Of a stretch of DNA of 64,000 bases, positions 23,301 through 39,559 are shown one piece after another. The DNA comes from Heterohyrax brucei (taxonomy: Eukaryota; Chordata; Mammalia; Hyracoidea; Procaviidae), in assembly GCA_028571685.1 (NCBI GenBank), contig CM053142.1, positions 198,950,796-199,014,795 of the forward strand, given 5' to 3'. The first letter of the stretch is position 1; every line of letters starts with the position of its first letter. A model generated the notes under the pieces. That model ran no database searches. It saw only the letters and a program-made list of their open reading frames with translations, and had not been told where the DNA came from. A program made the translations under genes and the position numbers.

Positions 23301-25199
23301 TGGGGGGTGGGCAGCGGGTGGTGCCATGCTGAGAGAAGGAACAGAGTGCCCAGGTCTGGCAGTTGGTTCTTGACTTAGAGTGTCAGAAGGAGGTCTGGCG
23401 AGAAGAACTCAGTCGAGCAGGGAAGTGACTGGAGCCATGAATGGGCCTGATGGAGAGTGAGAGACGGTGTTCCCAAGGACAAGTGGAGGCCATGACAGAT
23501 GGCAAGGGCAGCGTGTGTCACTTGGACACTTCTGTGGCAGAGCCTCTGGGGCCCTGCTGGCTGGGCAGCCCATGGGGAGCAAGCCCATGAGATGGTGCTG
23601 AGAAGGCAGGACAGAACTCGGGCACAGACCAGGCAGCGGGGCTGGCCTGGCCCAGGAGGCCCGTGGGCTGTGGGTGGCAGAGCCACTGCAGGAAGGAAGA
23701 GCAGTCTTCTTTTCCAGCCGAAGAGACCTGCATGCCCCCAGCATGGGCCGGGACCTAACATGGACTGTCTGCCCCTGCAGGTGGAGATAACCAGATGTGG
23801 GGCCTGGTGAGAGAGTGTGTGGGTGCCTTGAGGTCCAGCGCCTGGCAGGCTCCACACAGTGAGGGGAAGCAGATTGTGCTAAGCGAGGAGCTAACTGTTT
23901 TTGCTTTTAAACAGGTGGCGAAGAGGGGTATGTGCTGGGTGTGATGTTCAGGTGAGGTCAGACCCCAGTGCTACTGCTGGGTGTGTCCTGAAGCCAGTCA
24001 CCGAGCTGCTCCTAGCTTAGGCCTGCTCTTCCAGGCCCATCGCCCTCACAGGGCTTGTTGAGTTCAGACATGAAAGACAAAGTGTGTAGGATGGTGCCTG
24101 GCATGGAGCAGGCAGCCTGCAGATGCCCGTTCTTGTGGCTTCTTCTGGAAGGCGTTTGAGATGGGACCTGTTTGCCTAGGTAGCTTTGCTGAGGTGTGGT
24201 TTTCAGTGGAGTCACACAAGTCAGGTGAGGCGTTGTGGTCGTTCCATGGATAACTGAGCAGCCCTGTGGTAGTGACAGTCACGAGGTCTCCATCTGGTGG
24301 GATGAGAGGCCCCAGGGCCATGGGGTCTAAGGCGGTAGGGCTCTGATCTTCCTGAACAGGAATTTGTCACTGTGTCTCCCAGAACAGAACGGGAGGGCAG
24401 TTTCTAGAAATGCACAAGCAAGCATGTCGAGAGGGTTTTAGGAGCGGACACAGAAGGAGCTTCAGGCCTGGAGGTAGGCAGGGCATTTCCAGAAGGGGCA
24501 GCGTGGGCTTGCTCCGCAGTGGGCCTAAATTGAGATGGTGGGGTGAGGAAGGAGGTGCTGGCACAGGACAGGAGGTCGGCAGGTGAGCCCGTGGTCCGTG
24601 TGCTGGGCGTTGGGTCCTAGCCCCCGCCAGAGACCTGCAGGAATTGTGGAAATACCTCTGGGCCAGCCAGCACCCCAGAGTGCTGTGGCCCTCCTCCCCC
24701 TGCCCTCTCCTCCAGCCTTCTGTTTCTCTTGGCCACGGGGGGGGGGGGGGATGTGGGGGGGGCGGCCTGAGGGGCGGAACCTGACCTCCCACATGTCTCC
24801 CCGCCCTCAGCTACTTCGGCTTCATCACTAAGCACCCCCTGCTGAGTCGTTTCGCCTGCCACGTGTTCGTCTCCCAGGAGTCCATGCGGCCCGTGGCGCA
24901 GAGTGTGGGGTGAGTGGGGTGGGGCTCAAGGGGTCTTGGGGCGGGGGAGATGAGGGCGCAGTGAGGCGGGATAGGGGTGCGGAGGCGTAGGTGGCACCAG
25001 GAGAGGGTTGGTGCACGGGCGCTCGTGGGGGTTCAGTTGAGGGCGGTAGGGGGGCGGGGCTGCAGCTCTGGGCCGGGACTTCGGGAGTGGGGAGGGGGCT
25101 TTGCTAGTGCCCCCGTCCTCCGCCAGCCGCGCCTTCCTGGAGTACTACCAAGAGCACCTGGAGTATGCCTGCCCCACAGAGGACATTTACCTGGAGTAG
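17051..25199 (+). CDS. MAPK8IP2: JNK-interacting protein 2 (JIP2), 12 coding exons
   Basis: Scaffold that gathers JNK/p38 kinase modules and links them to kinesin-1 cargo, mainly in neurons (family knowledge). Coding exons: 17051-17115, 18030-18135, 19202-19480, 19562-19655, 19784-21013, 21272-21347, 21498-21670, 21745-21854, 22393-22500, 22614-22684, 24811-24909, 25127-25199. All introns are GT-AG and the sum is 2484 bp, 827 residues plus stop; human JIP2 is about 824. The start [16 protein letters not shown] matches the family and has A at -3 and G at +4. Residues about 88-112 are a Glu/Asp run. A JNK-docking motif (HRPTTLHL) sits at 137-144. A Ser/Glu-rich middle fills exon 5, followed by an SH3 domain at about 600-665 and a PTB/PID domain at about 685-815. 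The C-terminus TEDIYLE is the kinesin light chain-binding tail. No breaks are seen; it appears intact. Confidence 0.97.
18771..18895 (+). repeat. ancient L2/MIR-era repeat in MAPK8IP2 intron 2
   Basis: 'taatgaactgctgctgtgcgccaggttctattcctggggctg' and 'cctgccctcatggaacttgcagtctagtg' follow the familiar pattern of an old mammalian interspersed repeat. The exact family cannot be set without alignment. Confidence 0.45.
24737..24750 (+). repeat. G14 homopolymer in MAPK8IP2 intron 10
   Basis: Fourteen consecutive G bases, followed after 'atgt' by a second G8 run, lie about 60 bp upstream of the exon 11 acceptor (24810/24811). Such runs are unstable and prone to sequencing error. Confidence 0.9.
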
Positions 25200-25945
25200 C
25201 CACTGCTGACGCCCTCCTGCACCCTGCCTGACTCGCTCCAGGCGCAGCTGGGCTGGGATGTCTCGTGGCCTCAGTGCCCTTGGCAAGAACTGCACTGGGT
25301 GTGTGCGAGACCTCATGTTCATGGGGTTTCTGGACTACGCTGGGAACTCCTTCCTCATCCTTGTCCCCCAGACGTGGCCTCCAGGCGCCACTGGAGGGGA
25401 AACCCTGGGTCTGCCCTGTCTCCTCACTCTTTCTCTGGCTCAGCCTTTCTTGTCTCCTTGTCCCTATCTGCCCAGTGACCTCTGACCCTCTGTTGTGTGT
25501 TCACCTAGGCCCTCTAGGCCTGTGTACCTGCCCTCTGCCCTCAGGGATTGGCTCACAGGCAAAAGCAGGGCTCTGAGGGAAGGTGATGGTTTGGTGGCTG
25601 CTGACTTCAGCCCCCAAATGGCCCCTGTCCTCCATAATTTATAAAGGTGTTTTAATTTTTATAGAGACTCCCTAGGGATCACCCCGTCCTTGACCACAGA
25701 AACAAGGAGAGGCTCCCATTTGTCCCACTAGGAGCTCAGGGGGAAGTGGGGAAGTTTCCCCAGAAGACCCCTGGGGGTCTTGATGCCTATGCCAGGCCCA
25801 CAGACCTGCTAGAGGAGGGTGCCCCAGGCCCAGCCCGCCCGCTTTGTGCTGCTAGCAGCCCGGTCCAGTGCGCCTCTGTCTGCCCCGTGCTGTATGTGGG
25901 CTCTGCCCACTGGCCTCAATAAACCCTGCTTGGTGTGACCCTGGC
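25200..25945 (+). terminator. MAPK8IP2 3' UTR and poly(A) signal
   Basis: A canonical AATAAA is at 25918-25923, 719 bp after the stop, followed by a GT-rich 'cttggtgtgacc' element suited to cleavage near 25940. An AT-rich patch ('taatttataaaggtgttttaatttttatag') at 25638-25667 lies in the UTR. Confidence 0.85.
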
Positions 25946-27929
25946 TGTTCCTCATGGGTGTCCACACAAGGGCTGAGACCCCAGGATGATGGGTTGTGGG
26001 GTCACTGAGGAAGGCTCTCCTCCAGGGCATGGAGAGCGTCCTCAGGGACCTTCCAAGCTGCTTGGTGTACTGGCAGGGCAACCGAGAGGAAGAGGAAGAG
26101 GCCCCACCAGGACATGGTGCAGAAACAAGGGGTGTGAGGAAGAGGGGGAGGGCTGCTGGTACCAGCTTTGTTCACCAGGCCCAGATCGTGGGGTGGGGGG
26201 CGCATGGCATGAGCTCCATGGACATCCAGTTACTGGGATCTGGAAACGGGCCTTTGTAAAGCTCCCCGTGGTGGGCCAGGGAGACTAGTGGCCAGTGCTC
26301 CATTTACACCCTAGAAGACTAGATGCCACCCTCAGAAGAGCGCTGAGGTGGGGCCTGTCCCCTAGGCCATGGCCAGCACAGCACTAGGGGACACCTGATC
26401 CCAGTGAACATGTGTGAGTTGAAATGGTGAGCTCAGGAGAGTTAAATGCTGCTGCCAACCACATAGCTCTTCATGCAAAGCCGAGGAAACAGATCTCAGG
26501 GGTGAGCTGAAAAGGGAGGTGAAGGACAGTTCCTTGTCCTGCTACCTGAGTGAGTGACCTCTGTCCTCCTGACTGCAGTAGGGCTGCTGGGTGCCAGCCA
26601 TAGACTGTCACGACAACTGTCAGACAGAAGGGAGGGGCAAAGGGTGAAAGATGAAAGGGCCTTCGCGTAGACTGCCCTCTGCAGAAGGCCAGCTGAGACG
26701 GGTCCCGGGCAGGGAAGGAGGGGCCAGGCGCGCACACGCAAGGCTGGACCTGGAACCAGCCTGAAGAACAGGAAGTGGGTGCATTTGTCCAGGCTTCTGA
26801 CCTCACAGTTCAGGGCTGTCCCCACAGGTATGGACTCCCCATTGGGGTGGGGAGGGGTGAAGAAGTGAGACCTCTGCGTCACCGTGCAGGTCAGAGGGGT
26901 CCGAGACCCACCAGGCTCTACTGACCGATCTGACTTGAGCAGTGGTCTGATGCTGTCTCAGGCAGTTCAAGAGGCAGAGGGCAGACCCAGCCCAGGGGTC
27001 CTGGTGAGACCCTCTGCCCACTGGATAGGCATTCAGAGAGAGCACCCCTGGAGAGGAGGATGGGGAAGCGAGGAGCACCTCCAAGAGGGGGCTTGGAGGG
27101 AAGTGCTGAGTGCAGCAGGAGACCAGGCACCCTGTTCCTGAGTCCACTGCTGAGCTGGCCCTACCTGGTCTGCAGGTATGGACACAGGTGTGCTGGGGCT
27201 GATGGGGTCTCTGCCCAGGGCCTTGTCAAGCATTTGCCCTGTGCCTCCAGAGTCACAGGGAACGGGCAGAGAAGTCACCATACAGTGTCTGGTCCATCTC
27301 TGCTTCCGTCAGCACACCTAGTGTGATGGTTCCTTCTGTCAGTCAGGGGGAAAGAGAAACTCACACACAGCTTCGCAGAAGGGATGACAAAACAATTTTG
27401 CCCCCAAAGCAGGCTTACCTCTTTTGATGACAAAAAGGTTGTTTTTCTCTTTTGCTTTGTGCTTTTTTGGAGAAGGGGAAGGCAGCTTGTGCCTACCTGG
27501 CATAAGAGCCACAGGAAGCTGCCTGTTTGTCACCATCTGCCCCCCCGGGGCTGTGTGACCTTACCCAGCAGCAGCCCTGGCCATGGGGAATTTACCAGGC
27601 TGACCCTTGCACAGGGTCCAACCTGTGGTCAGTGGATCGGTCGGGGGCAGGGGGCAGGGCGGATAGCAGAGCCAGGGTTCGCCATCCCACCTGCCTCGGG
27701 AGTCTTCAGTCAGAACTGACTTGTCTAGCTCTCACTGGGTTGCAGTGGCATAGGTATATACCTCTCAGGGATGTGATAGGGGCCCCTGGGGCTGAGCCCT
27801 CAGCCTGTGTTAGGAGCCCATCTGTGTCTGCTGTCCCCAGGCTGGGCTCTGAAGGCAGGACCACTGCTCCAGTGTGCTAGGATCAAGCAGTGTGATGTGT
27901 CAGCACTTACATGCCCTTCTGTGCCACTT
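25946..27929. other. intergenic, no gene seen
   Basis: Between the MAPK8IP2 poly(A) site and the first AfroSINE. GC-rich single-copy-looking sequence with no splice-supported open frame and no repeat that I recognise with confidence. Confidence 0.5.
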
Positions 27930-28091
27930 GGGAACCCTGGCAGTGCAGTGGTTAAGTGCTACGTCCGCTAACCCAAAGGTGGGCAGTTCAAATCCGCCAG
28001 GCACTCCTTGGAAACTATGGGGCAGTTCTACTGTGCCCTGCAGGGTCACTGTAAGTTGGAATTGACTCAACAGCTCTGGGTTTTTTGGGTT
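27930..28091 (+). mobile_element. AfroSINE, plus strand
   Basis: Begins 'gggaaccctggcagtgcagtggttaagtgct', continues 'aggtgggcagttcaaatccg' (B-box-like) and 'ggggcagttctactgtgcc', and ends 'gtcactgtaagttggaattgactcaac' plus a T/G-rich tail. Confidence 0.85.
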
Positions 28092-28799
28092 CTGTACCGC
28101 TTGGGGGTTGCAACTCTGGGTGACTCCAACAAAGGGGAGTTTGCTGGAGGGTCTTCATGACCCCCAGGACCAAGAGGAAGGCAGGACAAAGGGCACTGAA
28201 GATAAGGCCCAGCCCTCTCGGAGCAGTGGGCAGCACTGCTGCCACCAGACCTGCCCTGAGTGTCCTGCTATGGCAGAGTGTCCCCCCAGGTCCCCACTCC
28301 TTACCACCTGCTGTCCACTTCTGGGGACTATCCTCAGGGTCACAAGTGCCGTAAGCCCACAAGAAGCCCTGCGTCAGGCCTGCCTGCCAGCCATCCTCTG
28401 CCCCTGGGATGCCTTCTCCAGCTGTTCCTGGTAGTGGGGCCTAGGGGTGACTTCTGTACGGTCAGGCCCCCAGCTGGGTTGGGGGTTGCACCTGTGTCTG
28501 CACCAGCACAGGAAGTATCTCTTTCCTTACCCAGAGGGTTGGCAGAGATGGGCTGGGGGTTCCCTGCACCAGGCCTGGGTTGCAAAGAAGCAGTGACTGA
28601 GGTCCTGTGCTGGAGACACAGCGACTCGTCAAAACGCGGGTAGCAACGTGAGGTGTGCACCTCCAGCTAAGAGTGCTGCTACCTGGCCTGAGAGCGGTGT
28701 CCTCAGGGGTCCCTGAATATACATCGTTTAAGTAAAAATATTCAGAGAAGAGACTTCTTACAACAGTCTTCCGTGGAAGTGTGGTGCCCTAACCCTGGA

Positions 28800-28903
28800 C
28801 CCTGCAGGTCATAGCAGAACTGCCCCACTGGGTTTCCGAGGAGCACCAGGGGATTCCAACTGCTGGCTTTTTGGTTGGCAGCCACAGGTTGTAACCACGA
28901 CCC
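28800..28903 (-). mobile_element. AfroSINE fragment, minus strand
   Basis: 'gcagaactgccccactgggtttccgaggagcacc' and 'gctggctttttggttggcagccacaggttgtaacca' are the antisense SINE body. It is truncated at its tail side. Confidence 0.75.
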
Positions 28904-28989
28904 CATTTATGAGAAAGGAGCTGTTGCTGTAAAAGCAGTAGCAAAAAGGGAAGTGCTGGGAACATTAGGGCCAGTGTCTGGGACCAGGA

Positions 28990-29300
28990 AAACTGCCTGT
29001 GTGAGCATGTGTGTGTGGGTATGGAGGTATGGGTGCACGGGTGCATGCACACACGGGTGCATGTGTAAGTTTGCATGTGTGCTCATGCATGTGAGACACC
29101 AGTGTGTACACAGAAGCATGTAAATGCACGCACACATGGACACCAGTGCATATTTGTGTATAACCATGTGAGGATGCACATATATGAGCATGTGCACACA
29201 CCAGCATGTACACACTAAGCGTGTCTGCATGTACATACACTGCATGTGTGAATGTACACTCACATGTCTTACAGAGACAGGTATGTATGTACAAGAGCTT
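28990..29300 (+). repeat. degenerate TG/CA-rich simple repeat
   Basis: Long stretches of 'gtgtgtgggtatgg', 'gcacacacgggtgcatgtgt' and 'cacatgtgtgaatgtacactcac' without a stable period. It gives open but meaningless frames on both strands. Confidence 0.75.
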
Positions 29301-29999
29301 GTGTGAGGACAGCCCACTGGGCTAAAGCAGCTGAAACTGTGAGGAACGCACACGTCTGCATGTAAACGCATCATAGCAAAGCCGACAGAGAGGCTGGGAG
29401 GGTCTGCTGCTCTCTCCTCAGCTGATGAGGACACATATCCACACACCTGCTACCTCGGCTCCATATATGCATCCAACAAGGGACCCAGGACCCAGCGGCA
29501 GTGGCTCAGACACGATGAGTTTATTTCCTCACATCATGCACTCGGCGGGGGAGGCAGCTTGCAGGACATCAGGAGTGTCGGCCTCTCTGCCTTCTGTCAC
29601 TGTTCGTCACAAGGCAGCTGCACAGCCACAGCACCATTTGCACACCCCTCTCCGAGGGGGGCAGGCAGGATGGGTCAGCCCTCACCGACTGGCCACAACT
29701 CCAAGCCATAGGCCACTCCTGGACTGGCCAGTGGTAAAGGATCATTCACAATCAGAGAAGAGGAGGCTGCACCCCTCCACCCACATCAAGGGACCTCTGC
29801 CCAACACTGGAAAAAGTGGGGCATGTTATTAAGGAAAGGAGTGACCACTTGGTCAGCAGTGCAGTACTGCCTGCCCACATGACTGCTTACACCTGGAGGC
29901 CTCACACTTGGGGGAGTCACCTAGCCCCAGCCACTCCTCCCCTTGCTCAGCCAACACTGACAGGAGCCTGGGCAATGGCAGACTGGAGCACAGGACCAT

Positions 30000-30695
30000 G
30001 TCCCCACATGTGTGCACCGGCATCCCCTCAAGACACAGCAATCACACACATGAGGTGATGTCCCCACATGTGTGCACAGGCATCCCCTCGCGACACAGCA
30101 ATCACGCACATGGGGTGATGTCCCCACATGTGTGCACAGGCATCCGTGCAAGACACAACAATCACACAGAGGGTGATGTCCCTGCATGTGCACAGGCATC
30201 CCCTCGAGACACAGCAGTCATGCACACAGGGTCCCCACATGTAGGCACAGGCATCCTCACAAGACACAGCAATCACTCAGAGGGTGATGTGCCCGCATGT
30301 GCACCGGCATCCCCTCAAGACACAGCAATCACACACATGAGGTGATGTCCCCACATGTGTGCACAGGCATCCTCGTAAGGCAGCAATCATGCAGCAGGTG
30401 ATGTCTCCACATGTGCACAGGCATCCCCTCAAGACACAGCAATCACGCACATGGGGTGATGTCCCCACATGTGTGCAAAAGCATCCTTGTAAGACACAGC
30501 AATCACACAGAGGGTGATGTCTCTGCATGTGCACCGGCATCCCCTCAAGACACAGCAATCATGCACATGGGGTGATGTCCCCACATGTGTGCACAGGCAT
30601 CCTCACAAGACACAACAATCACACAGAGGGTGATGTGCCCGCATGTGCACTGGCATCCCCTCGAGACACAGCAATCACGCACACAGGTGGGATGC
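30000..30695 (+). repeat. minisatellite, 12 units of about 58 bp
   Basis: Units share 'cccacatgtg...gcatcc...aagacacagcaatcac...ggtgatgt'. They start near 30001, 30061, 30121, 30176, 30233, 30291, 30349, 30405, 30463, 30521, 30579 and 30637. From the third unit on, long-'tgtgtgc' units with 'catcct' alternate with short-'tgtgc' units carrying 'catcccctc'. Open frames across it are by-products of the repeat. Confidence 0.92.
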
Positions 30696-31119
30696 ACACT
30701 ACACCAGCCACTGAATGAGCAGCCACAGGGCAGCAGCGAGGGGGCAGGCATGCAGGTGTCCTCTCTGCAGAGGTGGCTATGCTGAGACTTCACGGACATG
30801 GGCAGGGCCAGCTGATCACTGGCAGTAACACAGGCTGTGGTGTTTTGCCTTGATGTAACAGTCTGATGTGTGATTTTAAAAGCTGACATGGTCTGCTGTA
30901 GGGGTGGCTCTGAGAGTCAAAGGGTTGAGGTGGGAGTCCTCACCAGCAGCCTTCCTAGCAGTCTACTGGCACCCTGAAGAATGTGCGCACTCATCTCAGT
31001 CTCTCCGGGCTTTTGATGAGGGCCTCCAAGAAGTGCTGCTTCCTGCTCCTCCCCTGCCCCAGGTGCAAGCACCCCCCTCAGCAGAGAAGGCCATAAACCC
31101 ACCCTCCCTGGACAGAGCT

Positions 31120-31235
31120 CTGCCTCCTACAGGCTGCGCAACTTTGGGCCAGTCCCTTACCCTGTCTGAGCCAACAGCACCTATCTCACAGGGTCAGCCT
31201 AAGGGTTAGATGAATTATTACACCTAGAGGCCACA
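31120..31235 (+). repeat. MIR-type SINE fragment
   Basis: 'ctgcgcaactttgggccagtcccttaccctgtctgagcc', then 'ctatctcacagggtcagcctaagggttagatgaattatta', follows the MIR core and 3' body. It is ancient and common to all mammals. Confidence 0.7.
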
Positions 31236-31331
31236 GCAGGGCTGCACACACAGGTGCCAACTGTCAGCTCGTGTTATCCTCCTTACTGGGCACAAGCGCG
31301 CCATCACACATTTCCACCAGCATAAACAGAC

Positions 31332-35520
<4,189 letters not shown>

Positions 35521-35724
35521 GTGCTCCAGGACCTCACTTGCTGGGAGACTTGGGGACCCTGTAGCAGAACTCAGCATCAAAAATATTATGGGATCCTTAC
35601 CTGGCGAAGGAGTGAACCCAAATGAGAATCGCAGGAAGCCATTACAAGTGAAAGGAGCCCTGTGCACGGATCTAGGTTTTCCTAAGCAGTGTTTGAAACT
35701 CGAAAGGACGAATTCTCTGAAACC

Positions 35725-35775
35725 CCTCTCCCCTCTCTGTGTGTGTGTCTGTGTGTCTGTGTATGTGTTGGGGGT
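35725..35775 (+). repeat. (TG)n-type simple repeat
   Basis: 'tgtgtgtgtctgtgtgtctgtgtatgtgttggg', an interrupted dinucleotide run. Confidence 0.8.
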
Positions 35776-35934
35776 CGGGACGGTCAGTGCCCCCGCTCCT
35801 GGCACCAGGAAGAAGAACAGACCTGGAGAGGCAAGAACTGGGTCCTAGCTCCGTCTCTGAACTGCAGATAGATGACAGATTTTGACGTTCAGTTTATTGT
35901 TTAGCGGTAAAATGGGAATGGCAAACTGTTTCCC

Positions 35935-36215
35935 AGAGTGGGAGCTAGTGCCCCGGAGAGGGTCCCTAAGGCAGGGCAGTCGCTGGACCTCCCTGGTAGG
36001 GCAGATTCCCCCCACCAAGGATAGGTCCCTCTCAGGGCAGGTCTTCCTCAGGTCAGGTCCTAGTACCCCCCCAACATAGGTCCCTACAGGGAAGAACTTC
36101 TGAGGACAGGCTCCGCTTTCAGAACAGGTTCCCCTCAGGTCAGGTCCCCTCCAGGGCAGGTCTCCTGAGGACAGGTCGCCCACAGCTGGTCTCCTTCAAG
36201 CAGGCTCTCCACGGT
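35935..36215 (+). repeat. degenerate array of AGGTC-type repeats
   Basis: A roughly 20-bp phrase of the form 'ca(g/c)ggcaggtctcctcaggtcaggtcc' recurs about a dozen times with many changes. It includes at least two exact 'ctcaggtcaggtcc' blocks (36048-36061, 36135-36148). The phrase AGGTCA is a nuclear-receptor half-site, but here it may only be repeat content. Confidence 0.6.
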
Positions 36216-38279
36216 GGGCCCTCAGCTCTTCAGCCTTGATTTCCCCTACAGCTTGTGGGGCTGCCCCCTGTCGGGAGGGGGACTTCTAGGGACCTTCAAG
36301 AAAAGCAGGACCTGCGGTACTCCAGTTTGAAAAGACTTCCCTTGACCAGCCAGCTCTGGCAGTGGTCATCAACCCTGGAGCCAATAAGAGTGTGGACAGG
36401 GCCCCAGGAAAGCATCTGGGAACTGGAGGGGGTGGTCCAGGACACAAGTCACCAAAAGCCAGCCTGTTTCCCAATGAGCCATAAGTGCTCCCAGATGAGG
36501 GGCCACCTCACAGCGTGCAAAGCTCAAAGGACAGTGCCCTTGCTGACCAGTGCGGGGCCTCTGGAGAGGAGATGTGGGGGCAGGGCAGGGTCTGAGGCTG
36601 CCTCTGGGCCTTTCGGAGAGGAAGGGCTCGCTTCTGAGAGGTCATACTTCAGAAGGTGTTTTCTGGGTCTGTGCGTGGGAGTTGGTTCCCCAAGGGGTGG
36701 GGTGGGGCGGGTGCTGCTGGGCTGTGATCTGGAGCCAGGACAGAAAGCGTTTCTGTGGCCCAAATGTTGGAGGCTGTAATTGGAGCTGTCACAGCTGGTT
36801 GGCGCTGTGAACTGGAGTTTAAAAGGAATAAACCAAAAGTGCCTGCTTGTCTTTCAGCTGCAAGCTGGGGACTACCCAGGTGGCGGGGACCTGCCTGTTA
36901 TCCTCTGGAAGAGCCTGCGTGACGCTGGGTGATGTGCAGATGGGCGACACGTCCTCGCACCTCTGGAAGGCGCACAGCAGTGCAACCAGAAGCAGTCAGC
37001 TTTGCCCGCCCTGACCTTTGGCCCTCGTGTGGGTGGGCTGAGTGTGGCCACAATGTCTGTTCAAAGCCAGGCAGCGTTTGTTCAAAGCCAGGCCTCTGCT
37101 GGCTGCCGCTGCCTTTGGAAGATGTGAGTCCTTTTTTGGTGTTGCTGTGGGAGCGAGGGAGTGGGAGCCGGGCTGGCCTGCTGTTGGAGCTGCCGCTCCC
37201 GCAAGAGGGTCAGCCTGGGATAGAACCCAGCTTGGAGGCCGCCTGCTGGGTGCGGGAAGCGGTTCGGACGCCTGGGGCGTTGCTAATTTGGGACTGACGC
37301 CCACAGATGGTGGGAGAGGGACCTTGAAGTGAGCGGCGGGGGACTTTTGTTTCTGTTACTTGGGGGAGAGTGGGAGAGCCCCCTCTCCTGAGCCAGGCAG
37401 GTGGAGGGGGAGGTGGGCAAGCGGCAGGCTCACTTGGCAGTGTGAGGGATTCCGCAGCAGGCCCAGGGTGCCAACCGAGGCAGAGCACGTGCCAGGGGCT
37501 GGTGGTGGGGGGATCCAGGAGGTAGGGCTCTCTGGCAGCCATCAGAAGCTACCCTCCTGCTCCACCCATACCGTCAGGCAGCCCCACGGTGTCCCAGGCC
37601 TCATGTCCCCTTTTGAGGCACCCTGAGGACAGTGCTCTCCTCTCCAAAGAGGAGCTGGCTTGGTGGGCCCAGCGAAGTGGGGTGACTGAGGGGGGGCTGC
37701 CACCAAGAAATGGAGTGAAGGGGTCCTGGGAGGCAGAGGCCTTGTGGCCACCCTGCTGGGCACCAGGAGCCCAGGAGCCTCTGAGATCTCGTTGGCTGTG
37801 GGGTGCCTAGGACCAAAGGGCATGAAGGGAAGCTGCAGGCCTCACGGTGACAGTCGTAATGAGAAGAGTCAGAGCTTCTCCTCCAGTTCCTGGACGGAGA
37901 TCAGTCTGTCTGCCTGCATGACGACTGACCAGAAACACCCCTGATGGCTGCCTGGCCCCAGGACATAGGGCCTGTCTGGGATGGGGGGGTTCTGGGCACT
38001 GTGATGCCCTCATACCCACCAGTCAGAATGCAGCTCTGGGAGTGCGGTGCAGTGGGTGGCTTTTGTGTGGCTTTTCTCTTCGTGGTCTCGTGACCCCTCT
38101 CCTAGGGATTGGGTGGGACTGCCACCCCACTAGGCTTGCAGTACACCATCCCCGAGGTTGGGGGGAGGGAGATCCAAGGGCAGAGCGTTTCCTTTGGACC
38201 CTGGGTCCCCAGGCCGTGATGTTCCTGGAACCAGGCAAAGAGACCTATAACACTGAAGTCCCAAGACATGGTGGCTGAG
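36216..38279. other. intergenic, no gene seen
   Basis: GC-moderate sequence with no splice-supported coding frame. 'aggaataaacc' at 36820-36830 is poly(A)-signal-like but no upstream gene can be attached to it. Confidence 0.45.
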
Positions 38280-38830
38280 AAATGGCAGCAGGAAACACCA
38301 GTGAGAGACAGCATGGTGGCCTTCCCAGCCTGCAGAGCCAGAGAGCTTGGGGTGGAATGAGGTGCCTGTGGGCACTTACTCTTCAGACTGAGGGAACCCC
38401 TGGTGGAGCGGGGCGCCCTTGGATACTTACTGGCCGAGCTGAGAGAACTGTGTAACATTTGTCTAAGCAGGACAGAGATCCAGGGCCAGAGAGGCTTGCC
38501 TGCAGGCAGAGCCGAGATGGGGCTGTCCAGACAGTATCGTGAGGATCCCTAACCCTTGACATGGCCCAGGAAAAGCTGCTTTGATGGAAGAACAATCCTG
38601 AGTTGTTCTCGTCACTTCCAAATTGATCTTCATCCTGAGCTGTCACCTATCACTTCCCTAACAAACCACCTAATTGTGAGGGTGATCTCTGACTTCTGTG
38701 CAGTGATTGTGAGGAATGATCAAGCCTGGCAGGGAAGTGGAGATCGCTGTGGGAGGGCAGATGGTGTCAGAGTTGGTACAAAGGTTGGATGTGGAGGTGT
38801 GTCTCCTGCTGTGGATTCTCTCACCTCCCC
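38280..38830 (+). mobile_element. ERV LTR-like sequence, copy 1
   Basis: It shares an ordered set of phrases with 40090-40520: 'ctggtggag(t/c)..ggtgcccttgga', 'ttactggc', 'gatcttcatcctgagctgtcacctatcacttcc', 'gtgattgt', 'gcagggaagtggag' and 'ggtgtcagagttggtacaaa.gttggatg'. Diverged, in the same orientation, with no coding sequence. Confidence 0.55.
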
Positions 38831-39559
38831 TCAAGTCAAAGGGCTTTGGTCACTACCATTTTCCAGTGTCCAAGCCCCCAGGGAACGTGAGGATGTGGCT
38901 GACCAGGTAGGACACATTTGCTCCCTGCTGTTCCCTCAGTGCCTGATCCATGGGGGAGGGGGAGACAGGATGGGGGGTGAGAGAAACATTCTGAAATGCA
39001 GACGGTTCCCTTCCTGGGTGTGTTTGTCTCTCACTGGTCCAGCAAGCAATCATTAAGCACTTGTGTGTGTTGAGGGCTGTGGAGGAGTAAGGAAAGCAGG
39101 TTTCCAACCGTAGATTCTGACCTCCCTCTTTGCAAAACACCTGGAAATGCTGACTGGAATATAATGAATGTTCTTTCAAATGTAGAGCTGAACTTAAAAG
39201 AAAGCAAGGGGCATGCCCAGAGACCAGAACGAAGATGAAGCTGAAACCAGCATCATAAGCAAGTACGAAATCTGGGCTGTTTCCCTCAGGCCTTGATGGC
39301 CACACAGGAGGCAAGAGACAGGGCTTGTGCAATAGAAGAGCTGGGACTGGGAGTGTCACAGACAGGCAGGACTTCCAAACACCCCCAGTCTCAGTGAAAG
39401 GCCAGAAAAGCTGGGAAAACAAAACCAACAAACCAGCAACAACAAAACCCCCCACAACCAACCAGGAAACAAAACTACTTTCCAGGAAAAAGAAACAAAA
39501 AAATTGGGAACTTGACCTTACCACCAGTGGGAAAGTTCTCCCCTGAGAATGAGTAAGTA

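Noticed and set aside
30000-30695. CRISPR-like spacing of repeats
   Set aside because: Repeats are contiguous with no unique spacers, and the sequence is mammalian.
29908-30889. Repetitive peptides on both strands at 30 kb
   Set aside because: Direct translations of the 58-bp minisatellite, with no start context, splice sites or conservation.
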